64,000 bases of DNA from Hymenopus coronatus (Eukaryota > Arthropoda > Insecta > Mantodea > Hymenopodidae). Shown piece by piece: positions 1 to 11,821 of the stretch (positions are counted from its first letter, which is position 1; every line of letters begins with the position of its first letter). The notes below the pieces were generated by a model. The model searched no databases. It was not told the origin of the DNA and saw nothing but the letters and a program-made list of their open reading frames with translations. Both the position numbers and the translations under genes were made by a program. Where the stretch lies: the NCBI GenBank assembly GCA_030762935.1, contig CM060890.1:69306265-69370264 (forward strand), read 5' to 3'.

Positions 1-1144
1 CTCTCCTTTTTTCGTTTACTTATGCAATTAGAATAGATACAAAAGTTAGAAGAGCTACAAAATATGAGTTATTTGTTTTTACTATTTGTTGCTAAAATAA
101 GTCGTTTAGTCGCAAAATAATATCAAAGAATTAGTTTCCAGTTGGAACAAAGTCGTGGAAACATACCGCGCAAGATTGACCTGGGTTTAGAGTCAGGAAT
201 GTTGACAGTAAAGCTTTCTGCCTTGACAACTGGCACAACTGGTTCTGCCAGATCTTCGGATGTTTATATAAAACCAATGACCCCGCACTACCTATATCAG
301 GAGATCTCGCATGTGTGAAAACGTGGAGCGTTGTTAATTTCGCAGCACATTAAGACCATGTAGAAAACATTAATTAGTAATTTATGTGATTAGTTTGTGA
401 TAAAACTGTTAGAGCAGAGAAAAAATCTAACTCAGATAAGTGAATACATATTTACCGAAGGGTATATCTATTGTATCCGCAACACCTGTACATGATGGAC
501 AGTCAAAGGCAGCATAATCAAGCACAAAGACCAAGATTATGGAATATTGAAATAAAGAAAAACAACTTAGCATCTACAGCTATGCTTTAAGATATTAATG
601 CACAGAAACTGGGTTACATTTATTTTACATCCTGATTACAGGTATAGAATTGTACAATGTATTTCCAAAATACATATAATGTAAACTACATGTGATTAGC
701 ACGAGGACAGTTTTTATATTTTGAAAAACTACGTTCCACATAAGTAAGATGAGCAAATAGCAAATCAAATATAACACTTTCTTGGAATTTCCTACCCTTG
801 TAGCACTGTCTCCTTTTACACATTTCTTCGTACTCTTTATTTTTTCTATAACTCTTGTAAGATTATTTTTTACAGTTTAGTTAACAGTTCCCGCTTGTCT
901 TGACTCAATATTAGTGAAACTACTCTATTGCTTTAATAGATACTGGTAATTTTAAGGTAGATGCTTGTAAATATGTTATTGCTGTTGCAATAATACGGAA
1001 ATGAAAATAAATAATAATGATATTCAAGCAAACAGGTGAAATAATTTCCTCCATTACAGAAATAACACCCATTTTTTCTACATAAAAGGTATTAATTATG
1101 TTAACGATTTAATATGGCTTGGAGCCATTCTCTCTACAGAATTG
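1..1144. other. AT-rich stretch, nothing recognised
   Basis: No repeat family, coding similarity or RNA gene is recognised here. Only short chance open frames are present. Confidence 0.5.
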
Positions 1145-1153
1145 GTTCTGGAG

Positions 1154-1443
1154 TTTAACAACCCTACCCTACTGCCCGACCGCTGCGTCTTCCACCTCTA
1201 ACCACTACAGCCGTCATATTGGGGTGTGGTACTGCAGGGTTGGAAGTGATTAGCGCCCTGGGACCCTCATCCTGGTAATGCGATTCATGCAACTTGAGCC
1301 GCTGCTTTTCTCTCAGGTAGCTCCTAGTTGGGACCCACAGGAATCTTACCCACTCCAGGCAGATCTCCCAGTGGAAGAAATCACGTTTTTACCGGTAATC
1401 GAACCTTGGCCTTTGCGCTACCAACGCGCTGAGACAACCAACT
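1154..1443 (-). mobile_element. S1 tRNA-derived SINE, minus strand
   Basis: Read on the minus strand it starts with a tRNA-like head (GCGCGTTGGTAGCGC, then GGTTCGATTACCGG as box B) and continues into the body shared with the copies at 16561-16860 and 20709-21061. It is more diverged than those two. A GTTCTGGAG direct repeat at 1145-1153 and 1444-1452 is a probable target-site duplication. A 74-residue open frame inside it is a by-product of the repeat, not a gene. Confidence 0.8.
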
Positions 1444-1452
1444 GTTCTGGAG

Positions 1453-1965
1453 GCAAGGAAATTCCAGGTAACAATCATCTCCTTAAATGCTTTGATTCTT
1501 AGCTACCCCTTATTCCTTGACTATAAAAGTGCAATATTGGGAAAACAGGTTGTAATTTATTTTGTAACTTGTGAAGACTGTGTGGTAGACAGACTAAATA
1601 CATTTATTTAGTGCTGTTTTGATTACGCTATTCCTGTGGCAGAGTTCTTATACTTAATGTTCCACCTTTTTCTCCTCCCCTCCTTTGTACCAGCAGGCCT
1701 ACATGGGCAAGGAATAATTAATCAAGCGAGTAATTGTAAAATTGGAGGTTAAGTCATATATTTTTATCTGGACAGTCTGTCGTCAGCCAGTTCCTATGAC
1801 AACAGAGCGAATCACTGATAGCGACGTGTTTTGTTTTATTCTTCCGTTGACAGAAATATCTTAACTGCCACTACATCTCATATTATTTAGACATTTGTCA
1901 TAGTCTGCTAGGAAGAATATTTTGCTATTGCATTTCTGAAGATATTTTTCTGTTAAATATAAATA
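1453..1965. other. Unassigned stretch
   Basis: No repeat or coding signal is recognised between the S1 and S3 SINEs. Confidence 0.45.
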
Positions 1966-2249
1966 GCGTGTTATTCATGGACGCTCTTTAACTGCTGTGG
2001 TTTCTAGCGTCCCATTCTATACTGGGCATGAAAGACTGCTTAATTTTGCTCAGAGGCCTCTCTATAGGCTTGAGGTTCTTTTTCGTGCCATAAATCTACG
2101 ACGCGGGACCAACGGCTTTACTTCCCTTCCGAAAGAAGCCATGCTGAGGATTTTTGCACCCGAAAAAAAATCCATTGCCCTCCGCCAGGTTTGAACTCGC
2201 GACCTCGGGTATACGAAGTTAGCATAGTAACCATTGCACTACGGAGGGC
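1966..2249 (-). mobile_element. S3 SINE with tRNA-Val-like head, full length
   Basis: On the minus strand the first 73 nt (2249 to 2177) fold as a near-complete tRNA. The acceptor arms GCCCTCC and GGAGGGC pair perfectly, the D-arm is AGTGCAATGGTTACT, the anticodon loop CTAACTT implies AAC (Val), and the T-loop is TTCAAAC with one stem mismatch. A roughly 200-nt body follows, ending near CCATGAATAACACGC. The same body recurs at 26437-26615, 41412-41622 and 63434-63688, so this is a SINE and not a functional tRNA gene. Confidence 0.85.
2177..2249 (-). other. tRNA-Val(AAC)-like SINE promoter head
   Basis: This is the internal Pol III promoter part of the S3 SINE. Box A- and box B-like sequences (box B around GGTCGCGAGTTCAAACC) sit in a cloverleaf with a perfect 7-bp acceptor stem. 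One T-stem mismatch and one anticodon-stem mismatch, together with the attached SINE body, argue against a working tRNA. Confidence 0.6.
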
Positions 2250-2381
2250 GAGCTTTTTCTGTTAGTGTGTATAGTTAAGAATCTCGACAGCTGTACTTTT
2301 TAAAGCAATATCCGTTCTTTTTAACTTTTAGCAGAGAGTTTAGAATTTGTTAACTTCAATTTAGGGATGTAAGTACTCCGT

Positions 2382-3316
2382 GTTACTTTCTCTACGCGTA
2401 CTACTTATGTACTTAGTGTATAGAGAAGGTATTGTATTGCATCCCATAATTCGACACCAAGGTTTTACAGGAAATATATGCATTTCTAGAAAAGGTCCGC
2501 GTGTGTGTCTGTGTGAAGCATAGCTCAAAAACCAAAACTTGATATTTAGGTTCAGTTCTCCCAAGGATGCGACACGAAGATTTTCAAGAAAATCTCCCCA
2601 AAAATGTTTATCGTTTTTAAGGATATATAGTTTTTTAATAAACGAATTTAATTCGGGAAATATTAATTATTTTTTATTTAATTACTAGAATATAAAATAT
2701 TTCTAATTTTAGAGTGGAATATTTTTTTAAAAAATAAAATTATAATAAGGTTTTTATATTATATTAGGATTGGGCATTTTCTTCAAAACGTAAACATTTA
2801 TTAATAACTTTATTGGGATTAGAATTTATTGTTTTGATTTTATTTATTATTTTCCAACTATCCTTTACATGGAAAAAATTTCAAAATGTTGATTTTCTCA
2901 AACATTTCTGTAACGATTTGGAATAAAATCCCTTATAAGCATGTAATTTACATAATAAATAAAATATATGTATTGAATTATTTGAGAATAGCCTCTAAAA
3001 TCTCTTTGTTTTGTATGGATTTTTTAAAATTTTGTATAATTAGTAAACCGTAAGAGATAGACAAAAAGTATTACACAAAAAATCTAGAGCTCCTTAAAAC
3101 ACACAATTTTTGTCATATAAATTTTTTCCTGGATTTCTTGTTTTCGAAATATTGTATTCCCTTATTTTCTTTCTACTTAATAAGGAACTAAGTAATAAGA
3201 CAGTTTTTGCTAATGTTTATCTCCATTAGCATGAATTAGATAGAAGATTAAGTTTATTAACAATAACTTGTTGCAGGATACAGAGAAAATCATGTGAATG
3301 GAACACATCAGATTTG
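2382..3316 (-). mobile_element. R1 interspersed element, near full length, minus
   Basis: The 3' terminal hairpin (TACTTTCTCTACGCG ... GTATAGAGAAGG) is at 2383-2431 and the 5' end (GGAACACATCAGAT on this strand) is near 3316. The CA tract is short (GTGTGTGTCTGTGTG near 2500). The body is rich in extra T/A runs, so this copy is older than those at 18001 or 24980. Confidence 0.8.
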
Positions 3317-4319
3317 TTTTTGCAATGACACATGAATCTAATTGAATTATAATGTTGTTTATTAGCCTGAATTTTTCCGACTGATTGTGATGATAATTTT
3401 AATCATATAGATTTTTAAAAGCATTATATTCAACAAAAGATAGTTTCCTCATCTTAGAAATATTGCTTCGTTATTATCATCTGGCCTATATGCATAAAGA
3501 ACTGAAAATTTTTAATAAAACATATGTTCTAAATGGGATGAGAGATTCCGCCACAGTACTTATATTACAACTTTCGTGTGGTTACACGATTGTCCTATTT
3601 ATTTAGTACAACTCGCCTGCTATTTATGGATTATACAAAAAAAGTCACATATAGTGTGCAAAAGCTAATTCCCCATATTTAACATCAGTTAATATTTGTT
3701 AGTTCTTCTATGTATTTTAAAAGTTAAGTAATTTTTAACCAGGCCGCAGCAAAGGACCAGGAATCTACATAATATTAGATTAATTACCAGTAAGAAATAC
3801 CGAATATTGGCTACAAAGAGTTCTCAGGATACAAATTCGAACGTTCTTCCGCAACGTAAGTAGAAATAACCTTACACATGTTAGATATTCGAAGCAGAAG
3901 TATCCAATGAGAGAACCAATGAACGAGAGTAGAATTATTCAAATGAAATAATTTATGCACCACACGATTGTAATAAAACACTGAAATGGTGTCGTACTAG
4001 GACGACAACAGGGAGCTGACACTCGGTTTAATGTAACTTTTCCCACATAAGTGAATAAGTGACAAATGAGATAATGTTCACTTAGTCCTTCTTTACTTTC
4101 ACTTCGTGCTTCTTAATGAGATTTTTATGAGCAGCTCCTGGTAATAGGAAAATAGACCACTGAAGCAGTCAAGATATAAGAGAGGAATTTTAAGACGAAA
4201 AGTGTCAAACCTATTGGATAAATCATGTACAAATGCTTATAAACCGAAAAAGAGAAGAACTATAGACTTAAAAACGATGTCAAGAACTAGATATTGAATT
4301 TCTGCAGATATGAATGTCT
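3317..4319. other. AT-rich stretch, nothing recognised
   Basis: No repeat family or coding similarity is seen between two minus-strand R1 copies. Confidence 0.45.
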
Positions 4320-5162
4320 AATGGGGAAAAACTGGACTCCACCCAAAAATTCGATACCGGGATTTCAACGGAAATATATGTATTAGGGTCCCCAATATCC
4401 AAAAAAAGAATTTTCACAAAAAGGTCCGTGTGTGTGTGTCCGTGTGTCTGTGTGTCAGTGTGTCCGTGTGTCTGTGAACATGATAACTCAAAAACGAAAA
4501 GTCGGTAAAATACCAAATTTGGTATTTAATTTTAGTGTCTTCCAGGGATGCGACACGAATATTTTGGGAAAAGTTTCCCCAACCCCAACTTTTTTCGAAA
4601 ATGTTGATTTTCTAAAAAATGGCTCTAACGATTTTGATTAAAATATCGTATATTAAAGATATTTACCTGACAAATAAGATGTATATCTTGAATTTTCTGG
4701 GAATAGCCTCTGAAGAGTAGTTTATTCTGGATGAATTTTACTGAATTTTGAATAACTGCTAAACTGTAAGAGATGGACAAAAACTTACTACACAAAAATG
4801 TAGAGCACATTAAAACTCAAAATTTATGTTATATATATTTTTTTTTCGTGGAGTTTGTCGTTTTTGAGACATTCCTTAATTTTGGTTTCTGCTATGAAAA
4901 ACGTATACTTTTCTCATACTGGAACTTGTCAACTCCTATCCATATAAACAAAGGAACTTCATTGACATAGGAACCAGCTTTTGACTATCAATTTAACCTA
5001 TGGTAGTCCCTTATTTCGCTCCTACTTACAATGAAACAAGTAATAAGACTAGTTCTGCTAATTTTTTCTGATTAGCATGAAGTAAATTGAAGTATAAGTT
5101 TTTTAAGAATAATTTTTTGCAGTGATATAGAGAAAGTCATGTGAATGGTACACATCAGATTT
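4320..5162 (-). mobile_element. R1 element, minus, 3' hairpin degraded
   Basis: It carries the R1 body, a long GTGTGTCCGTGTGTCTG tract at about 4425-4475, and the 5' end (AGAGAAAGTCATGTGAATGG, then ACACATCAGAT) at 5130-5160. The terminal hairpin expected near 4300 is not recognisable. The two overlapping His/Thr-rich or Cys/Val-rich open frames over the CA tract are translations of the microsatellite. Confidence 0.8.
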
Positions 5163-5314
5163 TTTTTAATGCATCTGTTCGGAACTATTCAAAGCGTAGT
5201 AGCTCCAAGACATACCTATTCGTGTTTATGGCTTTCTAAGTTTTCATAATCGCTTGCTTACTTGACACCAAATGATATGGAATGTACACACATCACAAAA
5301 AGTAATGCTTGCCA

Positions 5315-5649
5315 GCGCCTGATTAAAACAACTGTATCCTCAAATTAACAGGCATTTAAAGCCAGATCTGGAATGAGTAATTCTTCTATATAAATCGTGC
5401 ACTTCTTTAATATGCTGCACCTGCATGGAGCAAAGCTAGCAAAACTTATATTAATCGGTTACAAGCCATGCAGAACAAATTCCTACCAAAAGCCACAGGT
5501 GCCGCTTGGTTCGTAAGAAACAGTCTAATTCACCAGAAACTTGGAATACTCCCTCTTCAGAAGTACATCAATCCCTTCCAAAATTCTTCTTTAACAAACT
5601 ACCTACAGTACCTGGAGCTCGACTTACAACTTTGGAACAAAAATCTATA
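5315..5649 (+). mobile_element. LINE fragment, C-terminal end of reverse transcriptase region (Jockey-like)
   Basis: Translation gives YAAPAWSKASKTYINRLQ, then MQNKFLPKATGAAWFVRN and LIHQKLGILPL. This matches the region after the RT palm of Jockey-like elements, typically Y..PAW....K..I..LQ..QNK.LR...GAPW+VRN..LH..L.IP. Upstream, at about 5315-5400, the reading continues with one in-frame stop. The fragment stops just before the plus-strand R1 copy at 5655. It is a dead remnant with no RT active site in range. Confidence 0.75.
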
Positions 5650-5654
5650 AAAAA

Positions 5655-6534
5655 AATCTGATGTGTTCCATTCACATAACTTTCTCTATATCACTGCAAC
5701 AAATTATTCTATTTACTTCATCTAATGGAGCAAAAATTAGCAGTAATAGTCTTATTAGTAGCTTCCTTGTTAGCAGAAGCGAAATAAGGGGGTACCATAG
5801 GTTAAAGTGATAATCAAAAGCTGGTTGCTCTGCGACTGTTTGTATGGACACGAGTTCACAAAGTCCTGTATGAGAAAAGTATAATTCTTTATAGCTAAAA
5901 AAAAAAAAACAGGAATACCTCAAAAACAATCAACTCCACGAAAAAATGTATATAACATAAATTGTGTGTTTTAAGGTGCTCTACATTTGTTGTGTGGTAA
6001 GTTTTAGTCCATCTTTTACGGTTTAGCACTTATGCAAAATTCCGTAAAATTGACCGAGAATATAGTAGTCTTCAGAGGCTATTCCCAGAAAATTCAAAAA
6101 TACATTTTATTTGGCATGTAAATATCTTTAATATACGATACTTTAATCAAAATCGTTTGAGCCGTTTTTTAGAAAATCAAAATTTTCGAAAAATATTTCA
6201 TGTAAATGGTAGTTTGGGGTGGGGGGGATTTTTCTCAAAATCATCGTGTCGCATCTCTGAAAGATACTAAACTTAAATACCAAATTTGGTATTTTACCGA
6301 CTTTTCGTTTTTGAGTTATCGTATTCACAGACACACGGGCACACGGAACATGGACACACGGACACACACAAACTCACACATATACACACACACAGATCTT
6401 TTTCTGAAAATACTTTTTTTTCGGATACAGGGGACCCAAAAACATATATTTACGGTGAAATCTCAGTATCGAGTTTTTTGGTGGAGTGCAATAGCTTCTC
6501 TATACACTATATACATAGCATGTATAGAGAAGTA
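5655..6534 (+). mobile_element. R1 element, plus, near full length
   Basis: It begins ATCTGATGTGTTCCATTCAC and continues ATAACTTTCTCTATATC. It contains the CACACGGACACA-type tract at about 6330-6390 and ends at a hairpin, CTTCTCTATACACTA ... TGTATAGAGAAGTAA. The next R1 copy starts only about 17 bp later in the same orientation. Confidence 0.85.
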
Positions 6535-6550
6535 ATAAACAGACTGAAAA

Positions 6551-7369
6551 AAGCTGATGTTTTCTATTCACATAACTTGCTCTACATCTCTGCAGCAAAC
6601 TATTGTTAAAAGCTTTATGCTTCTATTTACTTCATGTTAATTGGGGAAAAAACTAGCAGAAATAGTCTTATTACTTGCTTCCTTGTAAGTAGAAACACGT
6701 AAAAATAGGTCAAAGTCATAGTAAAAGCTGGCTGCTACGTGACTGAAGTTCCTTTGTTTGTATGGACAAGAGTTGGCAGAGAAAAGTGTAGGTTTTTAAA
6801 GCTGAAACCAAAAATAAGGAATATCTCAGAAATTATCAACTCCACGAAAAAAAAATGTATGCATCAAAAATTATCTTTTTCACGTGCTGTACTTTTTTGT
6901 GTAGTAAGGTTTTGTCCACCTCTTACGGTTTAGCAGTTATACAAAATTCCGTAAAATTCATCCAGAATAAAGTAATCTTCAGAGGCTATTCCCAGAAAAT
7001 TCAATATATAAATTTTATTTGTCAGGTACACATCTTTAATATACGATATTTTAATCAAAATCGTTAGTCATTTTTGAGAAAATCAAAATTTTCGAACATT
7101 TTTCTATGTAAAGCGTAGCTGGTTGTGGGGGGCGATTTTCTTGAAAATTTGGTATTCAGCGATCTTTTCTTTTCTTTTATGAGCTATGCTATCCACAGGT
7201 ACACATATACAAACGCGCACACACATACCCACGGACCTTTTTCTAAATTTCTTTTTTATTCAGGGGGACCCAAAATATGTATTTCCGGTGAAATCTCGGT
7301 ATAGAGCTTTTAGTTGGCATGCAATACCTTCTCTATACACTATGTACATGGTACGTGTAGAGAAAGTAA
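6551..7369 (+). mobile_element. R1 element, plus, full length
   Basis: The 5' end is GCTGATGTTTTCTATTCAC and the 3' hairpin is CTTCTCTATACACTATG ... GTGTAGAGAAAGTAA. The body aligns by eye with its neighbour, but the CA tract is shorter (7197-7230). Confidence 0.85.
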
Positions 7370-7605
7370 AAAGGAATCAAGATCTGCTCAGCGATTTCAA
7401 ATAACTTGTCACGTCATACTTTAGCCATAACATATTTCATACCCATTGATTAGGTATATCAACTATTACCGTTGCTTATAATTGTATATTCTTATATTAT
7501 ATATGTATACAACCCTAACTTACGTTAGAGCAGCCAATGACCAACCTCTGCTTGTTCATAACATATTAACCTTATACGGATCGGTTAATAATACATTTAA
7601 AAAAA

Positions 7606-8423
7606 ACTGATTTGCTCCATTCACATGGCCTTCTCTATATCTCTGCAAATAATTATTAAAAATTTATTCGTCTATTTCTTAGTTCCAATCGACAAAAAAT
7701 TGGCAGAAAAGGTCGGCTTCCTTGTCAGTAGAAGAGAATTAAGAGAGTACAGTAGGCTAAACCGATAGTTAAACTTTTAAAAGCTATGAGAGTGTTGCTA
7801 TGGGATTGAGGTACCTCTGTTTAAATGGACAGGAGTTGACAAAATATAACTATTTTAAAGCTGAAACTAATTACAAGAAATATTTAAAGAACGGTCAACT
7901 CGACGAAAAAAATGTGCATAACATACATTGTGTGCTTTCATGAGCTCTACATTTTTTGTGCCTTACGGTTTTGTCTATCTGTTATGGTTTACCTGTATGC
8001 AAATTCTGCAAAATTCATCCAGAATAAAAATATTTTCAGAGACTATTCCCAGAAAAGATATGCATTTTATTTGTCACTTAAATATCTTAAATATAACAGA
8101 TTATAATCAAAATCGTTACAGCCATTTCTTAGAAAATAAAAATTTTCGAATTTTTACCATGTAAAGAGTAATTGGGGATGGAGGAATTTTCTTGCAAATC
8201 CTCGTGTCACATCCTTGGAAGATACGGAACTTTTCGTTTTTGAGCTATGCTGCTCACACACACACACACACACACACGCACATTTTTCTAAAAACCTTTT
8301 TTTTTTTCTTTTGGATTCGGGGCGTCTAAAATTTATTTCCGGTGAAATCTCGGTATTGAATTTTTGATTGCAATACAATATCTTCCCTATATAATCCGTA
8401 CATAGTACGTATAGAGAAAGTAA
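7606..8423 (+). mobile_element. R1 element, plus, full length
   Basis: It begins ACTGATTTGCTCCATTCAC and ends in the hairpin CTTCCCTATATAATCC ... GTATAGAGAAAGTAA. The internal tract is here a plain (CA)n at about 8252-8280. It is the third consecutive plus-strand R1 copy. Confidence 0.85.
8252..8280. repeat. (CA)n microsatellite inside R1
   Basis: An uninterrupted run of CA dinucleotides replaces the mixed CACACGGACA tract seen in other R1 copies. Confidence 0.9.
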
Positions 8424-8675
8424 TAATAGCCTGCCCAACGTACCACTTGACAATTATTCGAAAGCGGTTGATGTGCCTTCAGCAAATGTATAGATATGTT
8501 CAAAATCGGTGCTGTTTCCCAAAGTCTCCATTACTGTAATGCATGTTTATCTACACCTCGTAATGTTTGGATTTGCTCTTCCCCCATTACCAGTGTTCAA
8601 GAGGAGGTGCAGATGGCGATGACAAAAAAGTTCTATAACTAGTCTTACGAAAGAATGCATTTGTTTCGGGAGGCC

Positions 8676-8733
8676 ACATGGCTCAGTTTAGAGCCGGCAG
8701 AAGGCTGGAATATAGTGCAGTTCAGTCTGACCA
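8676..8733 (+). mobile_element. Possible eroded S5 SINE head
   Basis: CATGGCTCAGTTTAGAGC followed by CGGC and TTCAGTCTGACC resembles S5 (CATGGTTAGCTCAGTGGTAG ... TTTTTCAGTCTGACTCTAC) with deletions. The match is short and partial. Confidence 0.3.
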
Positions 8734-10113
8734 TCAAAACATCAGCCCAGCGTATATAAATAGGAATAATCTAAACGATGCACAACAGATTAAACTTGCT
8801 GTTTTCTTTATCACTAATGAATATTAATTTTCTATTTTGTGAGCGTATGACTATGCGCTATTTGGCATTTTGACTTGATTCGACTGTAAGAGACTCAACT
8901 ACTGCATTCCAGTAATGCCGAACTGTACAGGGCATGCACCGGGAATGATGATGTAATACCGCTTATCTGTTTGTGTCTACGCAAGTTTCCATTCGTGGCC
9001 ATCAGCATTCATTCTTCAGACAAGTAATACTTACTCTTATATGTTTATGTACATTGGAGGTAAGCTTTTCTCGGACTCTATACACCCCGGAAGGGATTAA
9101 ATCATTTCTTCTAGCATTTCATACCACTTAAATATTTTGATCTTCATTGCAATTAACATATTAACCCACCTTCTGTTCAAATTTTCAAGAACTCTGTTTA
9201 ATTAAAGCTTTCTAAAAATACAGGCAATCTCAGCCTATTTGTTTACTAAACTAAAAACTGCTGAAGATCAATGTCGAAAAAATGTATACCTCCCTAGAAA
9301 TGCGTAATTGAGAAACTCGACAACCATCTTTCTGACGGTTTTACCTCTTTTCTTCTTAAAGTTTCTGTTTCTTCCAGCTCTTTATCCGCATTATCACAGA
9401 AGCTTCAATGACGGCCGTGTACTCAGCTGTTAGCTCCACTGTATCATTCTGGATGGCTTTCCATTAGCTGATGAAAAGATACCATTTGCTTTTAGCCACT
9501 TTTTAAAGGTTTTCCTTTGTAGTATTTTTTAAAACCCACAAAGGTTTAAATCAGAACTAATGTTGGAAACACAACTCTCGCCGGAGGTAGACAGAGTGAA
9601 ATGGCAAGCCTCATTGAATAGCATCTGTAATCCGTTTGCATATCGTATGCTACATGGAAAATTTGTGTTAATTTTATAGCATTTTATGCTTTTAAATTAA
9701 AGTGCTAAATACTTCTGAAGCCCTTTCAGAGCAATTGTTGTGTTTATTATTATTGTTATTATTATTGACTCTCCATTTAATAAACTATTTTACAAAAGTA
9801 TGTTAGGGTTATATTTTTAAACTTGCGATAACTTACAATAAGTTAATACACAAAACATAAAATACACAAAACATAAAATAATATAGTATACAGTACAATG
9901 ACATAAAAAGGGTAACTATCATAATATTTTATTCAACAATAGCTATAACAAATTATAAAAGGAACCTATATAAACCTTTAAGTTTATAAAAATAAATTCT
10001 AAGCTTTTAAAGCTGTTTTAAACAACACTTAGATTTTAAAATATTGTTGAATTGCGGCATGCGACCCCTCTTCTCAAGCTCACTTTGGTATGCGAGTCGA
10101 AACTTTCGAATCC
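8734..10113. other. Unassigned AT-rich stretch with short (TTA) run
   Basis: A TTATTATTATTGTTATTATT run lies near 9745-9765. Otherwise no repeat family or coding signal is recognised. Confidence 0.4.
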
Positions 10114-10325
10114 TTTGTTTTGGATAGTGTTTAACTCCCGCTTTTACTATAACAGCACCGCAGGAATGAAGGAATGAAGTTAAAGCACCGGTGGAATACG
10201 ATGGCGGGGGAAACCGGAGAACCCACCCTTATGCCGCTTTGTCCATTACAAGAGCCTTATGTGGTCGCCTGGGGTCGAACTCGGAAGATTTAGTCAGAGG
10301 CGAGTGACCTAATTGCTCGGTCTTA
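10114..10325 (-). mobile_element. S2 tRNA-derived SINE, minus
   Basis: On the plus strand it runs from AGTGTTTAACTCCCGCTTTTA through CACCGGTGGAATACGATGGC to GGTCGAACTCGG, the reverse of the S2 order. The tRNA-like head (box B GTTCGA region) lies at the right end. The same order is seen at 27029-27262 and 47274-47490. Confidence 0.8.
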
Positions 10326-10344
10326 AGACCTTGGGATGCGTAAC

Positions 10345-10720
10345 AACACCGGAAGTCTGGCGCGGCAGTAAGTGGAACTTTGGATTCTTCCAGAGGTTTC
10401 GGTTACCTTAACTTTACAAGTTCTGTGACGTCATTTTCTAGCTATAAATGAGAGAGAATTAGAGGAGGTGGATTATGTATTTTAAATAAAAAATTATTAG
10501 GTAAAAATTTAAATTAATCTATTTTATAAATGTACACGTGTCTCATGTGTAATGAATTGTACTGAGTCGTGAGCTACAAAAGGTTGGTGCACAGTGTCGG
10601 ACGAGTCGTGAATGGAGAAAACTATCAACTGTACATCTCACAGCGTGCATTAAAGACATTATTTGCAACCGATTTTAAGTCAATAAAGGCATTGTTACAA
10701 CACGGTGTAGTTTATGCTTA
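10345..10720 (+). mobile_element. LTR-promoter-like segment, copy 1
   Basis: GATTCTTCCAGAGG, TTCGG, ACTTTACAAG and a TATA-like GCTATAAATG (10441-10450) are followed, after about 100 bp of AT-rich insertion, by CAGTGTCGGACGAGTCGTGA, ATCAACTGTACATCTCACAG and ATTAAAGACATTATTTGCAA. This matches, block by block and in order, the segment at 46105-46470. The layout suggests a retroelement LTR (U3 promoter plus R/U5). No coding part or second LTR is found nearby, so it would be a solo LTR. LTR ends and target duplication were not determined. Confidence 0.45.
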
Positions 10721-10849
10721 TGCTCCTTATTACAGTTATTTGAATGCATAACGAAATAAAAGATATTTTTATGAAAAACAGGACTATCAAACAAAATGTG
10801 CTCCATTGACGAAACACACTCTTGACACACAAAGAGTAGTTAGACCGCG

Positions 10850-11035
10850 CCTGTCACTTAGGCGGCCCGAGTACGATCCCAAGCATCCGCATGTGGGATA
10901 TGTGATGAACAAAGCGGCGTAGGAGTTTTCTCCGGGTTCTCCGGTTTCCCCCTCATCGCTTTCCACCGGCGCTCTAGCTTCATTCCATGTATCATACGTA
11001 CTGCATGCCATATGTACTATAAGCGGGCGTTAAAC
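10850..11035 (+). mobile_element. S2 SINE, plus, head shortened
   Basis: GACCGCGCC joins CACTTAGGCGGCCC directly, so much of the tRNA-like D/anticodon region is missing relative to 32536-32729. The body (GGGTTCTCCGGTTTCC, CACCGGCGCTC) and the tail GCGGGCGTTAAACACTA are intact. Confidence 0.8.
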
Positions 11036-11821
11036 ACTATAAAAATACACAGAGAAAGCCATGTTAGCTTTTATTTTTAATCGTTCAAAATTATCTCTAA
11101 ATTAATTGTTTTGTTTAACGCATCATAAAACGAAGACGTTAGTCACCGAATTAACTCCGCAAATTGAATTGTTACATCACTGTAATGATGTACTTCTTGT
11201 TCGTTTCTTAAGGTAATGCATCTCTAAAATTTTAAAAATCCACACCATGTAAGACTGCTCACTTAAATTTATACCAGTTATTATACACAATAATAATAAC
11301 AATAATAATAATAATAATAATAATATGTTTTTAGTCTAAACTCATTGTTCCAATAAAATTGAGCCACGTGGCACATGTTTGAAAGTATTTCCGTAAAAAA
11401 TAAAATTTACAAACAGATCAGTCAAAGTGTATTTTTTATATTACCCCTAATTATTGTTGACAAAAAACTTGCTTTTAGCACTCTCAAAATTCTCGATTTT
11501 TTAAGCTTAAATAACGCATTTCCCAAAATTAGAGCATTATTTCAAAACTCTATATGAACTTTTTCTTTAATGCACTTTAGAGAGGCAGTATATTAATAAT
11601 TTTGAAACAAGTTAGTAAACATTACATCGTGTGGATCATTTTCAGTATGTAAAAGTGCTTACAAGGTTTGGACAAAATAATGTTTAAAATTGAGAGTAAC
11701 TGTTAATCGGCATGCGCCTGTTTATAGCTTCAATTAATCAGTGGTTAAACTGCGTTAAGTGAGAAATAAGATATATCCTCGTACAGCTTTGGACTAATAT
11801 AGTTTCATTATCAAAAAATAT
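11036..11821. other. AT-rich stretch with (AAT)n, no gene recognised
   Basis: It contains the trinucleotide run at 11287-11325 and a 60-residue chance frame at 11375-11557. No similarity is recognised. Confidence 0.4.
11287..11325. repeat. (AAT)n microsatellite
   Basis: AATAATAATAACAATAATAA-type run with one C interruption. Confidence 0.9.

Noticed and set aside
2177..2249. Functional tRNA-Val gene
   Set aside because: The fold is near complete, but it is attached to a SINE body found three more times and has stem mismatches.
6286..6609. Histidine/threonine-rich open frames over R1 CA tracts (also at 4280, 6206, 18648)
   Set aside because: Similar peptides such as MVFYRLFVFEL recur because they are translations of the same repeat. 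The frames break at different points in each copy and the His/Thr run is the microsatellite.
8252..8280. CRISPR or satellite array
   Set aside because: Only simple CA repeats. No repeat-spacer pattern exists anywhere in the window.
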